A stretch of DNA of 64,000 nucleotides. It comes from Streptomyces melanogenes. Lineage in GTDB: Bacteria; Actinomycetota; Actinomycetes; Streptomycetales; Streptomycetaceae. The notes beneath the pieces are model-generated. The model was not told where the DNA came from and made no database searches. It saw only the letters and a program-made list of their open reading frames with translations. Shown piece by piece: positions 51,128 to 60,192 of this stretch (its first letter is position 1; each line of letters begins with the position of its first letter). The translations under genes and the position numbers were made by a program. The stretch spans positions 96,338-160,337 of the forward strand of contig NZ_BMTS01000019.1 of the NCBI RefSeq assembly GCF_014649795.1, written 5' to 3'.

Positions 51128-52420
51128 ATGGTCAGTCAACTTCGTGGCGATATGCGGGATGCCCGCCGGGCATCCGGCTTGGTGTGGGCGAGGTTCGCAC
51201 GCGAGGCGGGGTTCGGTGAGGCGTACCTGCGCAACGTGGAGAACGGGAACCGGTCCGTGACCGCAGAGATCGCAGCCGCCTACGACAGGGTGCTGCAAAC
51301 TGGCGGTGCCTTCGTCGCGTCATTGCAGGAGACCGGCTCGACGAGCGGCAGGCATGCGCCATGGGACCAGTCCGGAAGCCTGGCGGTTTTCGACAGCCTG
51401 TTGAATGGGAGCGGTGTGGATCGCAGAGGGTTACTCTCGGCCGGCGCGGCCCTGTCCGTCTCGGCGAGCAGCTGGACCCGGGCCCTGGAGGCGCGGCCGG
51501 CTGGCGGGAAGCCCGAACCGCTGCCTAGCGGCCCGGCCTTGGTGATCCATGTGGACGATCGCCTTAGCCACCTCCGGCATCTCGATGATGAGCTGGGTAG
51601 CGGTGAGGTATTCCAACTAGCACGCAGCGAACTGTCCCTGATCGTGAAATTGATCAAATCCGGCCGTTATGACGGGCCGACGCGGGTTCGATTGCACTCG
51701 ATGGCGGCCGAAGCCGCCCGACAGGTAGCCTGGGCGGCCTTTGACCAGGGCCGCCCCGGCATCGCCCAGCGCTTCTTCGAGGCTTCTCTCCGAGCCTCTG
51801 CTGAGGCCTCCGACCCGGTCAGTGGCGCCTACACACTTTCCTTCGCGGCCATTCAGTGCTACTCCACCCCGGGGCAGGCAGGCAGGGCGGTGGCTCTCCT
51901 GGAAACGGCACGCGAGCAGGTAAAGGGTAAGGCGACCCCGTTGATGCACGCCATGCTGGCTGCCCGTGCCGCCCGGGCGCTGTCGATGACGGGCGCGAGG
52001 AAGGAGAGCACCCGGCAGCTGGACCTGGCTCGTGCGGCATTGGACCGGGGCCGGCATGACGACGATCCCAAGGTCCTGTACTGGGTGGGCTATGGCGAGA
52101 TCGAGATGATCGCAGGATCAGCCGCCTTGCAGCTCGGAGACCCCGCCGAGGCCGTACGCCGCTTTGAAGCCGCTATGCGGGCGTCTTACCCCGGAGACGA
52201 CGAATATCCGCGCAGCCACGCGATCTACCTTGCCCGGGGAGCCGAGGCTCACCTTGCCATGGGCGACCTCGACGCCGCACTGGCCAGCGCCCGTCACGCG
52301 GCAAGGTGTCTCGGCTCCGTGGACTCCGCACGCTCGGCAACCGAACTGAAAGGCCTCCGCGAGAAGCTGGCTGCGCACACCGCTCACGCAGCCGTACGCG
52401 AGTTCCTAAAGGGCGGGTAG
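51128..52420 (+). CDS. XRE regulator with TPR-like C-terminus, pair B
   Basis: 430 residues from the ATG at 51128 (GGGGAG 11 nt upstream; a GTG at 51116 is possible). N-terminal XRE HTH (MRDARRASGLVWARFAREAG, AYLRNVENGNRSVT), then helical TPR-like repeats (AVALLETAREQVKG, STRQLDLARAALDRG, EAVRRFEAAMRAS). Divergent from peptide B/PIMT. Second XRE-TPR regulator placed against a peptide-PIMT pair. Its 3' end overlaps the HAD gene tail by 15 bp. Confidence 0.82.
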   Translation: MVSQLRGDMRDARRASGLVWARFAREAGFGEAYLRNVENGNRSVTAEIAAAYDRVLQTGGAFVASLQETGSTSGRHAPWDQSGSLAVFDSLLNGSGVDRRGLLSAGAALSVSASSWTRALEARPAGGKPEPLPSGPALVIHVDDRLSHLRHLDDELGSGEVFQLARSELSLIVKLIKSGRYDGPTRVRLHSMAAEAARQVAWAAFDQGRPGIAQRFFEASLRASAEASDPVSGAYTLSFAAIQCYSTPGQAGRAVALLETAREQVKGKATPLMHAMLAARAARALSMTGARKESTRQLDLARAALDRGRHDDDPKVLYWVGYGEIEMIAGSAALQLGDPAEAVRRFEAAMRASYPGDDEYPRSHAIYLARGAEAHLAMGDLDAALASARHAARCLGSVDSARSATELKGLREKLAAHTAHAAVREFLKGG

Positions 52421-53038
52421 ACCCAGTAGGTCACGCAGGCGCTTGGCCGCCACTTCCTCGTCGAGTGCCAGCAGCGGTGTGATACCGAGCTCGTAGGCGG
52501 CAGCCAGATTGTCCTCACTGTCATCGACGAACAGGCACCGCTCGGCTGGCACTCCGAGCTTGTCCAGTACAAGGCCGAAGATGGCAGGGTCGGGCTTGCG
52601 CACCCCGTGCTCTGCGGAGAACACGACTTCATCGAAGGAGCGATGCAGGTCGAAGCCTGCGTACGGGTCGTACGGTTCCCGCCCAAGGCTGTTGGACAGC
52701 ACTGCGGTCTTAATCCCGGCAGAGCGTGCGTGCCGGGCCACATTCAGGACCTGGTAGGCAGGGAAGGCGTCGTGAAGGTAGCGGGCCATCAGGTCGTCAG
52801 GCGTGACACCGATGAGGGCGCCGAAGCCCCTATTCCAGTCGGTCTGGGTGATTTCGCCGAGTTCTAGCCGCCGGAACAATTCCTGACCGCGCGGGCTTGC
52901 CCAGCCCCGGAGGAAGGTTCCCCGGGCGAGCTTCTCCCGCTCTTCGAAGTAGGAGATCACCTCAACCATGTTGAAGGTGAGGACCCCGAAAAAGTCGAAG
53001 ATCACACCATCGAACGCAGTTTCTGCAGACGTCGCCAT
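52406..53038 (-). CDS. HAD-superfamily hydrolase (HAD-IA)
   Basis: 210 residues from the ATG at 53038. Motif I is DFFGVL (the second Asp of DxD replaced by Phe, as in epoxide-hydrolase-like HADs), motif II VLSNS, motif III Lys in VRKPDP, motif IV FVDDSEDN. Probably a small-molecule phosphatase or related hydrolase. Convergent with the XRE gene. Confidence 0.85.
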   Translation of the reverse strand: MATSAETAFDGVIFDFFGVLTFNMVEVISYFEEREKLARGTFLRGWASPRGQELFRRLELGEITQTDWNRGFGALIGVTPDDLMARYLHDAFPAYQVLNVARHARSAGIKTAVLSNSLGREPYDPYAGFDLHRSFDEVVFSAEHGVRKPDPAIFGLVLDKLGVPAERCLFVDDSEDNLAAAYELGITPLLALDEEVAAKRLRDLLGLPAL

Positions 53039-53326
53039 GCCCAAAGGCTACGGGCGTTACGCGAGTTGGAACAGGACGGCCAGAGGACAGGGGGTGCAGA
53101 CAGCGCCGCATCCCAGATGATTACCCGGCCTGCGAGCGCAGAGCGCGCCGCGCGGGGCGCTCGACGTCCGCCTGGACAGCCGGGTGACCCAGCAGCTGCG
53201 CGGCGTCGTCCTGCCCTGGGGGAATGCTGGCCTCCGTACGCGGACGGCTGTCACTCCCGAAGCGGGTTCCCGTACACCTCCTCGGCGGTACGGTCGCAGA
53301 ACGCGTCGACGGGAGAGGGCAAGGCT

Positions 53327-53905
53327 ATGGCGCTTACGGTACTCACCAGGCAGCTCGTGGCGCCGCGTCAACCCGGGCGCGACCACGAGGGGCTGGCTGC
53401 CATCCTGGGTGTCGCTGCGGGCTTCACGTTGATGATGCCCGGATTGTACGCGGCGCTGTACTCGAATCTCTGGCATGACCACCGCACGCTCGCCTATGCG
53501 GCGATCGTCGGGGGCTGCGGGGTAGCGACCCTGGCCGTGTACTTTGCCGCACGTCCGCTGATCGCGCGGTATGGCCTCCGGGTGTGGCAGTGTGCGCTGA
53601 TCGGCCTCATGCTGGCCGCAGTGGGGTGGGCGGGCCCCAAGGTGGCCGCCTACGTGTGGCCTTCGGTGCACGACCGCTATGAGCGGGAGCTCGGTGGCGT
53701 GGGCCAGTGCCTGTACTACTCGCCGTACCGGCTGGACCGGGCGGTGACCACGTTCGAGGGCGCCGGTCACTCGCAGATGGTCATCCGGCCGCTCGAAAAG
53801 AGCACCCCAACTCTGAGGCTGAACAATGCGCGGGACGGTGGAATGCGGGCGCTGGTAGCGGGGGACGAGCAGTCGAGGCAGATCCTGGCCGCGCACGGCT
53901 GCTGA
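53327..53905 (+). CDS. Membrane protein, hypothetical
   Basis: 192 residues from the ATG at 53327 behind GGGAGAGGG. Three hydrophobic stretches (LAAILGVAAGFTLMMPGLYAA, LAYAAIVGGCGVATLAVYFA, CALIGLMLAAVGWAG) precede a C-terminal soluble part with FEGAGHSQMVIRPLE. No family recognised. Confidence 0.65.
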   Translation: MALTVLTRQLVAPRQPGRDHEGLAAILGVAAGFTLMMPGLYAALYSNLWHDHRTLAYAAIVGGCGVATLAVYFAARPLIARYGLRVWQCALIGLMLAAVGWAGPKVAAYVWPSVHDRYERELGGVGQCLYYSPYRLDRAVTTFEGAGHSQMVIRPLEKSTPTLRLNNARDGGMRALVAGDEQSRQILAAHGC

Positions 53906-54283
53906 CGCCTCGCCCGTACAGGCGGGGGCGGCTTGGCTGAGGGGGAGTACCGCGCTGTTCCTGATCAGGTGGGCGTGGCGGAGCGGTTCGGGGGTCGTGG
54001 CCACTGGAGCTGTTATGGCTAGCCGTGCTGATCGTTGATTTCGTTATGGCTAAGCGTGAGGCCTCTCGGGCGGCGTGATCTGCCCCGCTGACCTGTCTGC
54101 CGGGCGTGGCTCGCCTCGTCGCCGGTGCGACGCGGTCGGCGCAGGTGCTCGGCCGTTTCTTGATCTGCGCGCGCTGCTACACCAGGGGCGCCGCCGCTCC
54201 GGTCGCCGGAGTGTCCCGTCCGGATGCTGGGCGGCGGACTGACGCGGTGTGGGCCGGGCGCCGCCGGAGGGGCACCGCAGTGT
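53906..54283. other. 378-bp intergenic region, nothing recognised
   Basis: No coherent coding frame, RNA gene or strong hairpin was found between the membrane protein and the terpenoid-like genes. Confidence 0.4.
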
Positions 54284-55225
54284 TTACGACTGCAGGCGCG
54301 AGGCGGAGCGGCTGAGGCGGTGAGTGCTCCGGGTGCCGATGGCCCGAAGGAGGATCAAGGAGGCCCGTCTCAGTGGGGCTTTGGGGGCGCTGTCCAGCAG
54401 TTTCGGTCCATGGGATGTTGCTGCGGCAAGACGGGCGGACTGGAGTTGGACGAGTGCGCGCAGGAACGGCCGGTGGGGGATCTGGACGAGGCGTTCCAGC
54501 TGCGCGGCAGTTGTGAGGTCGCGCCTGATGAGTGCGGCGTGGTGGCGGATCAGGCTCTGTACCCGGGCGGGTTCGGACTGCTTGAGTAGATCGTCACGGG
54601 TCAGGCCGTGGTCGGCGAGTGCCTGGTCGGGGATGCCGGGGCGTCCGGATTGCAGGTCTTCGGCGAGGTCTTCGAGGAAGTCGAGGCGCTGGCTGGCGAG
54701 GATGAAGGTGCGGCAGCCGGCTTCGAAGGCTTCCGGTTCGTGCGGAGGGGTGATCAGGGAGGCGATGATCATGAAGGCGGGCAGTGCGTAGGTGCCGACG
54801 TAGGTCTGGAAGTCGTCCTCGGTGGTGAAACTGGTCCACCTGGCTTCGAGTTCGCCACCTTTGAGGTAGGTGTCGATGTACTGGCGCATCTGTGGGTGGG
54901 CCAGGGTGGTGTGTCGCAAGGCCGCCAGTAGCGGGTCCAGGTGAGCGGGACTGTCGGCTAGGGCGGCTTGGGTTTGCGTGCTCCAGTCGGCGAGGGCCGC
55001 CAGGCGTTGGGGGAGCGGGCCTTGGTCGATGAGCGTGTCGCTGTGGTGCATGAAGGCGGTTGCGGCGATCACGTGGGGAACGAGCGGCGCGGGGAGGAGC
55101 AGGCGTACGGCCGTGTATTCGGCGCGGGCGTAGCGGGCGACGAGGACGCGCTGGGCGCTGTAGGCGTCGCGCAGGGCGGAGTTGGTGATGCCTGCGCGGT
55201 CCAGGGTGTGCGGCCACGTCGTCAC
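54284..55225 (-). CDS. Squalene/phytoene synthase family protein
   Basis: 313 residues from the ATG at 55225. Trans-isoprenyl diphosphate synthase (head-to-head) fold: first acidic motif HSDTLID (Asp 63 and 67, DxxxD), and second motif LDFLEDLAEDLQ (Asp 182, 186, 190), both facing the Mg2+-diphosphate site. Condenses two prenyl diphosphates to squalene- or phytoene-like products. It lies 70 bp after the FAD oxidoreductase on the same strand. Confidence 0.85.
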   Translation of the reverse strand: MTTWPHTLDRAGITNSALRDAYSAQRVLVARYARAEYTAVRLLLPAPLVPHVIAATAFMHHSDTLIDQGPLPQRLAALADWSTQTQAALADSPAHLDPLLAALRHTTLAHPQMRQYIDTYLKGGELEARWTSFTTEDDFQTYVGTYALPAFMIIASLITPPHEPEAFEAGCRTFILASQRLDFLEDLAEDLQSGRPGIPDQALADHGLTRDDLLKQSEPARVQSLIRHHAALIRRDLTTAAQLERLVQIPHRPFLRALVQLQSARLAAATSHGPKLLDSAPKAPLRRASLILLRAIGTRSTHRLSRSASRLQS

Positions 55226-55295
55226 AGTCGGCGCTCCTTGCTGAGGGTGGTGCGGGTGCGGGTGCGGGTGCGGGGCGCGGAAGTCGGGGCGAGGG

Positions 55296-56627
55296 TCAGC
55301 GCGGTGGGCGGGTGAGCGCGGCGCTCAGGAGCAGGGAGGGGCGGGTCAGGGTGCGGGGATGGGCGTTCATGTGGAGGACGTCCATGAAGGCGCTGTTGAC
55401 CTGCGCGTTGTGGATGGAGGCGGTGATGAGCTGGTCGCCGGCCCAGCGGGTGAGGCGGTAGCCGCGGGGGTAGGGGCCGGTGACGTGGGGCTGGGCGAGG
55501 TCGGCGGTGGTCGCCATGTCCCAGGCGGCGCCGACCACGGTACGGGCGCGGCGGAAGTAGTCCCAGGCGGGGGCGTGCGGGTGGGCGCCCGTCTTGAGAT
55601 GGACAGCGAGCGAGGACGCCTGGAGGGCGGCGAGGGTCAGGCCTTGTCCGTAGATGGGGTTGACCGAGGCGATGGAGTCGCCGAGCGCGACGAGGCCGCC
55701 GGGGAAGCGGGTGAGGCGGGTGAACTCGCGGCGTGCGCTCTCGCGGAAGTGGTAGGTGCGGACCTCGCCGACCATTGCGCAGGTGTCGGCGACGGTTCGC
55801 AGGGGAGCGACGCAGCGCCGCATACGGGCGAGGAACTGGGCGGGGTCGCTGCCGGGGCGGTAGTCGGTGTAGCCGGCCAGAACAACGGACCACCGGTTGT
55901 CTTCCACGGCCGCGAGTGCGCCGGGTTCGCTGAGGCGCGGCTGGTAGTTGCTGGCGGGGCCGGGGGTGGCGTGGGCGATGACGGTGCCGGGAAGTTCGTC
56001 GCCGCGGGTGAAGGAGGCGGTGGCGTAGCCGAGGTCGACGCGCATGCGGTCCACAGGAGGGGCATCCCATCCGTTCTCCTGGAGCCACCTGCCGAGGCGG
56101 CTGGAGCGGCCCATCGCGTCCACCACCAGGTCCGCGTCGAGGGTGAGGTCGGCGGTGTGTGTTTGTTCCGGGGCAGGATGCGCGGTGGTGATGGGGACGC
56201 CGGTGATGCGGCGGCCGTCATCCAGGAGGCCACTGGCCCGGCCGTGGAGGAAACGGACGTTCGGCAGTTCCATGACCCGGCGGCGCAGGTGGCCTTCCAG
56301 GAAGGGGCGGGTCGCACTCAGCATCCGCGCCTCGGGCAGGTCGACCTTGCGGACTCCGTCGACATGGAACTGCACCTGCGAGCCCTGGCCCAGCAGCGCC
56401 CCGGCGGCGACTGTCTCCTCGGTGATGCCGGGAAACCAGCGTTCGAGCTGGAGATGGCCCATCGCGAGCAGCGCGTGCAGCTGGTCGCGGTGCGGAGCGC
56501 CAGGTCCTCTCCCGTTCGTGGACAGGTCGTCGGTGTCGATGACGACGACGTCGTCGGCGTGATCGCTGAGGACTCGTGCGGCCAGGAGCCCGCCGAAGCT
56601 GCCTCCGAGCACTATCGCGTGCTTCAC
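55296..56627 (-). CDS. FAD-dependent oxidoreductase/monooxygenase
   Basis: 443 residues from the GTG at 56627 (AGAGGGAT upstream). N-terminal FAD-binding fold VLGGSFGGLLAARVL, a central LVVDAMGRSSRLGRWL, and the C-terminal FAD motif VALGDSIASVNPIYGQGL of the flavoprotein monooxygenase/halogenase-reductase group. Paired with the squalene/phytoene synthase it may epoxidise or desaturate the isoprenoid. The precise substrate is unknown. Confidence 0.82.
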   Translation of the reverse strand: MKHAIVLGGSFGGLLAARVLSDHADDVVVIDTDDLSTNGRGPGAPHRDQLHALLAMGHLQLERWFPGITEETVAAGALLGQGSQVQFHVDGVRKVDLPEARMLSATRPFLEGHLRRRVMELPNVRFLHGRASGLLDDGRRITGVPITTAHPAPEQTHTADLTLDADLVVDAMGRSSRLGRWLQENGWDAPPVDRMRVDLGYATASFTRGDELPGTVIAHATPGPASNYQPRLSEPGALAAVEDNRWSVVLAGYTDYRPGSDPAQFLARMRRCVAPLRTVADTCAMVGEVRTYHFRESARREFTRLTRFPGGLVALGDSIASVNPIYGQGLTLAALQASSLAVHLKTGAHPHAPAWDYFRRARTVVGAAWDMATTADLAQPHVTGPYPRGYRLTRWAGDQLITASIHNAQVNSAFMDVLHMNAHPRTLTRPSLLLSAALTRPPR

Positions 56628-56751
56628 CTGTACGTATCCCTCTTCTTGGTGCCGTTTACCTGTGTGCCGCAGGCTCGTTGGCGTCCCAGGGACCCTAACC
56701 TGCGGATGGGCGCACGTGACGAGCTGGTGCATGTGGCGAGGCGAGAACTGG

Positions 56752-58020
56752 TCACCCGCCGGATTGGCCGGGGGAGGCGATGCCGTCCGTCCGCAGCGCG
56801 TGGGTCTCTGCGAGGACGGCTTTGGTCAGTGGGTGGTCAAGGGCGCCGGAGACCAGCAGCAGTCGTTGGCGCTCGTCGACGGCCCGGGTGCGGCGGCCGG
56901 GGAGCGGGGCGGGCCCGGGCGGAGGCGCAGGGGCGTCGGTGGCCAGTTCCATGCGGGCGGAGCGAAGCAGGCGGGCCGCGTCGCGCAGAGCCGCGGCTGT
57001 TGCGACCGCAGTAAGTTCAGACTCGGGAAGCTGCTCGGGGCGGGTTTGCTGGAGCCGATCGAGAGCGTCGGTGACGAGCGGGGAGATCCACGGTCCGAGT
57101 GCCTGCATTCCGTCGTGGATCTCGATGATCCGGCGCGTGAGCAAGTACTGGCGGTTCATCAGGCGTCGGTGGCTTCGGGCGCTGTGCGCGCTCAGGGCGA
57201 ACGCGGCGTTGGCGTCGCGCACCACCAGGTTCCACAGGGGGCGCAGTTTCTTGATGTCGCGGCGCTCGCGTCGCCAGGCGCTGACGGCAGCTCCCGTGAG
57301 GCCGTAGCTGGCGACCAGCGCTCCGCCGGCGCCGAAGGTCGAGCCGATCACGCCGATGTGGTCCAGGGCGTGGGAGCCCGTGGCGGCGACGGCGATGGCC
57401 GGGGCGTTGCACAGTACGTACCCGAACACCAGGAGGCTGCCGCGCGCGAACCAGGCCAGGGCGTGCTCGATGCGGGGGTCGTCGGGCTGCGGGTTGCGGC
57501 AGCGCCGGTAGGTGCTCAGGGTTCCGGTGGCCAGAATGGCCAGGAACAGGGCAAGGAACAGCAGTACGAGCGGGTCGTCGGCGTGATCGGTGTTGAACGT
57601 CAGGGGATCTCCGTCACCGGGGCCTGACAGGTCTGCCGAGCAGAACAGCACGGTCATGGCGGCAGTAGCGAGCAGGTAGGTGAGGGTCCACGCGGCGATG
57701 GTGCGATGAAGCCGGACAGGGTGCTGACGCAGGTCCGGGTCCCACAAGAGGGTCAGGAGGTGCAGGTGAGCGAAGCACACCAGGATTCCGACGTAGACGG
57801 GCAGCGTCGCGAAGGACGGACGGTCGAAGGCCTCGCCGAGCTTGCGGTAGACCAGGGGCGCCGCCATTACATAGACGGCCGACGCGACGAGGAAGTTGGA
57901 GGCCATCACGGCCAGCGCCGGTGTGGGGTCGCGCAGCAGGGCGGTGATCTTCCATAGCGCGAGGGCGAGTACCAGCACGGCGATGAACAGGTACACCACC
58001 GTGGACATGCTTTCAGACAC
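56752..58020 (-). CDS. MAB_1171c-like multi-pass membrane protein
   Basis: 422 residues from a GTG at 58020 behind GGAGG that overlaps the ImmA stop; an ATG four codons later is less well placed. About seven hydrophobic helices in the N-terminal ~250 residues (YLFIAVLVLALALWKI, LPVYVGILVCFAHLHLL, WTLTYLLATAAMTVLF, LLFLALFLAILATGTL...), then a cytoplasmic helical C-terminus. Matches the MAB_1171c/DUF6545-type proteins that accompany ImmA/IrrE and XRE regulators in actinobacteria. Role unknown. Confidence 0.7.
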   Translation of the reverse strand: MSESMSTVVYLFIAVLVLALALWKITALLRDPTPALAVMASNFLVASAVYVMAAPLVYRKLGEAFDRPSFATLPVYVGILVCFAHLHLLTLLWDPDLRQHPVRLHRTIAAWTLTYLLATAAMTVLFCSADLSGPGDGDPLTFNTDHADDPLVLLFLALFLAILATGTLSTYRRCRNPQPDDPRIEHALAWFARGSLLVFGYVLCNAPAIAVAATGSHALDHIGVIGSTFGAGGALVASYGLTGAAVSAWRRERRDIKKLRPLWNLVVRDANAAFALSAHSARSHRRLMNRQYLLTRRIIEIHDGMQALGPWISPLVTDALDRLQQTRPEQLPESELTAVATAAALRDAARLLRSARMELATDAPAPPPGPAPLPGRRTRAVDERQRLLLVSGALDHPLTKAVLAETHALRTDGIASPGQSGG

Positions 58021-58648
58021 CAGACCTCCGGTGAGCCAGTCCCGATGTGAGTGATTCGCTGCGGATCTGGTCATCGCCGAGGGGCAGCCGTTGCAGGATC
58101 AGGGTGGCGAACACCTCCACTTCGCGCTCGTGGGCGTCGTCGAAGTGGCTGCGGCGCAGGATCTTGAGGACTGGGCCGGGATTGAGGCCGGGCAGGAGCT
58201 GGCGCACCATGTCCTCGGTCACGGGCCCGTCGGCGTCGTCGCCGGAGGCAGGGTTCACCCAGAGATGACCAAGTTCGTGAAGGGTGGTGGCGATCCGGGT
58301 GAATTCGCTCACCGTTCGGGCGACCGCGATGTAGTAGTGGTCCTGGCCGCGCGCGCTGAAGCCCGAGACGCCGGGGGGCAGGTCAACGGTGACCACCGTG
58401 ATCGGTTTGCCGAGTTTCGCCGCTACCGCGTTGAGCAGGCCCTGGAGGTCGGCGACGTGGCGAAGCCCGATGTCCCGCCGGATGACCCTGGTCATGGCCC
58501 ATGTGGTCCGCTGAATGGACCACTGCTCGCGCAGCGCGGCCCAGCGGCCGCTGGCACCGGCCGCGGCGGATCGTTTGACCGGGTTGTCATCGTCTGCCGG
58601 TGGGCGGGAGTCGTTGTCGGGCACTGCGGTCTCCGGTGCGCGAGGCAT
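58013..58648 (-). CDS. ImmA/IrrE-family metallopeptidase
   Basis: 211 residues from the ATG at 58648. Zinc protease motif TTLHELGHLW with His 124, Glu 125, His 128, in a helical context (VARTVSEFTRIA). ImmA/IrrE enzymes cleave repressors of XRE type to switch on genes. The XRE protein at 60178-60885 is the obvious candidate partner. Coupled to the membrane protein that follows. Confidence 0.8.
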   Translation of the reverse strand: MPRAPETAVPDNDSRPPADDDNPVKRSAAAGASGRWAALREQWSIQRTTWAMTRVIRRDIGLRHVADLQGLLNAVAAKLGKPITVVTVDLPPGVSGFSARGQDHYYIAVARTVSEFTRIATTLHELGHLWVNPASGDDADGPVTEDMVRQLLPGLNPGPVLKILRRSHFDDAHEREVEVFATLILQRLPLGDDQIRSESLTSGLAHRRSGV

Positions 58649-58755
58649 TCTGGATACTCAACTAAGCAAGTCGGCGTGCAACAGGCGGGGCGGACGCGGG
58701 AACTGGAGGGTCGAGCGGTCTCCCTTCCTTGGTGAACAAGGGCCTTGAGCCGTAC

Positions 58756-58775
58756 GCCGCCCCGTGCGGGGCGGC
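58756..58775. terminator. Short GC hairpin between peptide and ImmA genes
   Basis: GCCGCCCCG-TG-CGGGGCGGC, a perfect 9-bp arm pair, just after the secreted-peptide stop in its direction of transcription. Confidence 0.55.
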
Positions 58776-58792
58776 TCTTTGGGCCGGACCGG

Positions 58793-58972
58793 TCAGTCCC
58801 AGGTGGGATCCAGCGGAGCCGGCGGCGGAGGTGTGGGCACGCTGTCCGCGGCCACGACCGGCCGGGTTGAGTCCCACGTGGGATCAGCGGCCGCCAGCTG
58901 GCTGCCGCCCGTGACCGCCAGACCGGCGACCAGCAGTATCCCGGTCACCGCAGCGATGCGAACCCTGTTCAT
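58793..58972 (-). CDS. Small secreted peptide with two DPTWD motifs
   Basis: 59 residues from the ATG at 58972 with GGAGACAT upstream. Residues 1-~29 are a signal peptide (basic start, ILLVAGLAVTGG core, ending QLAAA-D). The mature ~30 residues start DPTWDSTRPVV and end PPPPAPLDPTWD, so the five-residue motif DPTWD occurs at 30-34 and at the very C-terminus (55-59). No Cys. Looks like a processed signalling or antimicrobial peptide. It is divergent from the LuxR-type regulator at 59148. Confidence 0.65.
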   Translation of the reverse strand: MNRVRIAAVTGILLVAGLAVTGGSQLAAADPTWDSTRPVVAADSVPTPPPPAPLDPTWD

Positions 58973-59147
58973 ATGTCTCCCCTCGGGCACCGCGCCCCCG
59001 CGGTGCCTCGCGTGTGCACCGCCGGCCATGCGTCCGGCGAAGCCCCCGTATCCATGAGGCTGACGTATCTGATAATCCTGATCAACCCGCAGCAGAGCCC
59101 CGGATGCGGGTATGTCCACATCCGGACACCGGGCATAGGAGGCATGC

Positions 59148-60191
59148 ATGGACAAGCGGGAGAATGAGGCGACCGCGAAGCTGTCCCAGCGGGCGTACGA
59201 CCTGTACCTGATGATGCGCCGCAACGCCTCGCTGGAGGTGGAAGAGGACGAATTCGGCCCAGAACTGGCGGAGTTGAAGCGGTACGGGCTGACCGTCCCC
59301 AACGAACTGCGGCCGAAGCGGCCCAAGATGGCCCTGGACGCCGGAACGGCCTACCGGGAGCAAGTGGACGCCGGGCTCGACGAACTCGAGGCGCTCACCC
59401 GCCGGCTCAGGGAACTGCGGCAGGTGCTGGACACGCTGCCCGACCCGCACGACGGCATCGTGGGCGGCCTGCGTGTCCTGAGCAGCAAGGACGAGGCCAA
59501 CCGCCTGCTGCGCGAAGCCGAGGCCAAAGAGCAGAGCGAAGTACTTACCGCCCATCCCCTCGACCGGCCCCAATCCGCGACGAAGGCCCGCAAGCCCAAG
59601 GAGGAGGCGAACCTGCGCGCGGGCATCGGGATCCGCACCATCTATCCGGTGAGTGCACGGACCAGGCCTGGCGAGTCGGAGTGGGCGGACACCGTCATCG
59701 CGAACGGCGGCGAGGTGCGCGTGAGCAGCCGGCGGTTCCCGCGCATGGTCATCTACAGCCACCTGGCGGTGGTACCGGACTACACCCAACTCGGCCCTAA
59801 CGGTGAACCGTCGCGGGACCGAGCGGTCGCGCTGCTGCACCCCGCCCTCGTCGCGTACGCCCGCCAGATATTCGAGGGCGAATGGGCGGAGGCGGTTCCG
59901 TGGGCGGTCGCCCCGCTACCCGAGCCGGTCCCCGAAGAGGTAAGGGTCACCGACATACAGCGGTCCATCATCAAGATGCGCATGAACGAGTGGACCTACG
60001 ATCAGATCGCGCGGGCGCTGAGCATCAACGAGCGGACCGCCCGCAGGCACATCGGCGCCCTCGGCCAGATTCTCGGGGTCAAAGGCGAACTCGCCACCGT
60101 CGCGGCGTGGACCCGCTTCGAAATGACCCAAAACCGCGTCGCTCCGCACTCAGCCTTGCCGACGGGCAAGCCCAGTTTCAACGATCGTTGA
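59148..60191 (+). CDS. LuxR-type HTH regulator
   Basis: 347 residues from the ATG at 59148. Helical N-terminus (LSQRAYDLYLMMRRNASLEVEEDEFG) with a coiled-coil-like section, a central PLD/TrmB-like stretch, and a C-terminal LuxR HTH (EVRVTDIQRSIIKMRMNEWTYDQIARALSI ... TARRHIGALGQILG). Ends in FNDR at a palindrome shared with the convergent XRE gene. Probably controls the divergent secreted peptide. Confidence 0.75.
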   Translation: MDKRENEATAKLSQRAYDLYLMMRRNASLEVEEDEFGPELAELKRYGLTVPNELRPKRPKMALDAGTAYREQVDAGLDELEALTRRLRELRQVLDTLPDPHDGIVGGLRVLSSKDEANRLLREAEAKEQSEVLTAHPLDRPQSATKARKPKEEANLRAGIGIRTIYPVSARTRPGESEWADTVIANGGEVRVSSRRFPRMVIYSHLAVVPDYTQLGPNGEPSRDRAVALLHPALVAYARQIFEGEWAEAVPWAVAPLPEPVPEEVRVTDIQRSIIKMRMNEWTYDQIARALSINERTARRHIGALGQILGVKGELATVAAWTRFEMTQNRVAPHSALPTGKPSFNDR

Positions 60192-60192
60192 C
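60176..60192. promoter_or_regulatory. Perfect 14-bp palindrome on two convergent stop codons
   Basis: TCAACGATCGTTGA (60178-60191) contains the stop codons of both the LuxR gene (TGA) and the XRE gene (TCA on the plus strand), so both proteins end -NDR. A near-copy, TTCAACAATCGTTGAC, occurs at 61031-61046 in the region before the PucR-type gene, which suggests a protein-binding site. Confidence 0.55.
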
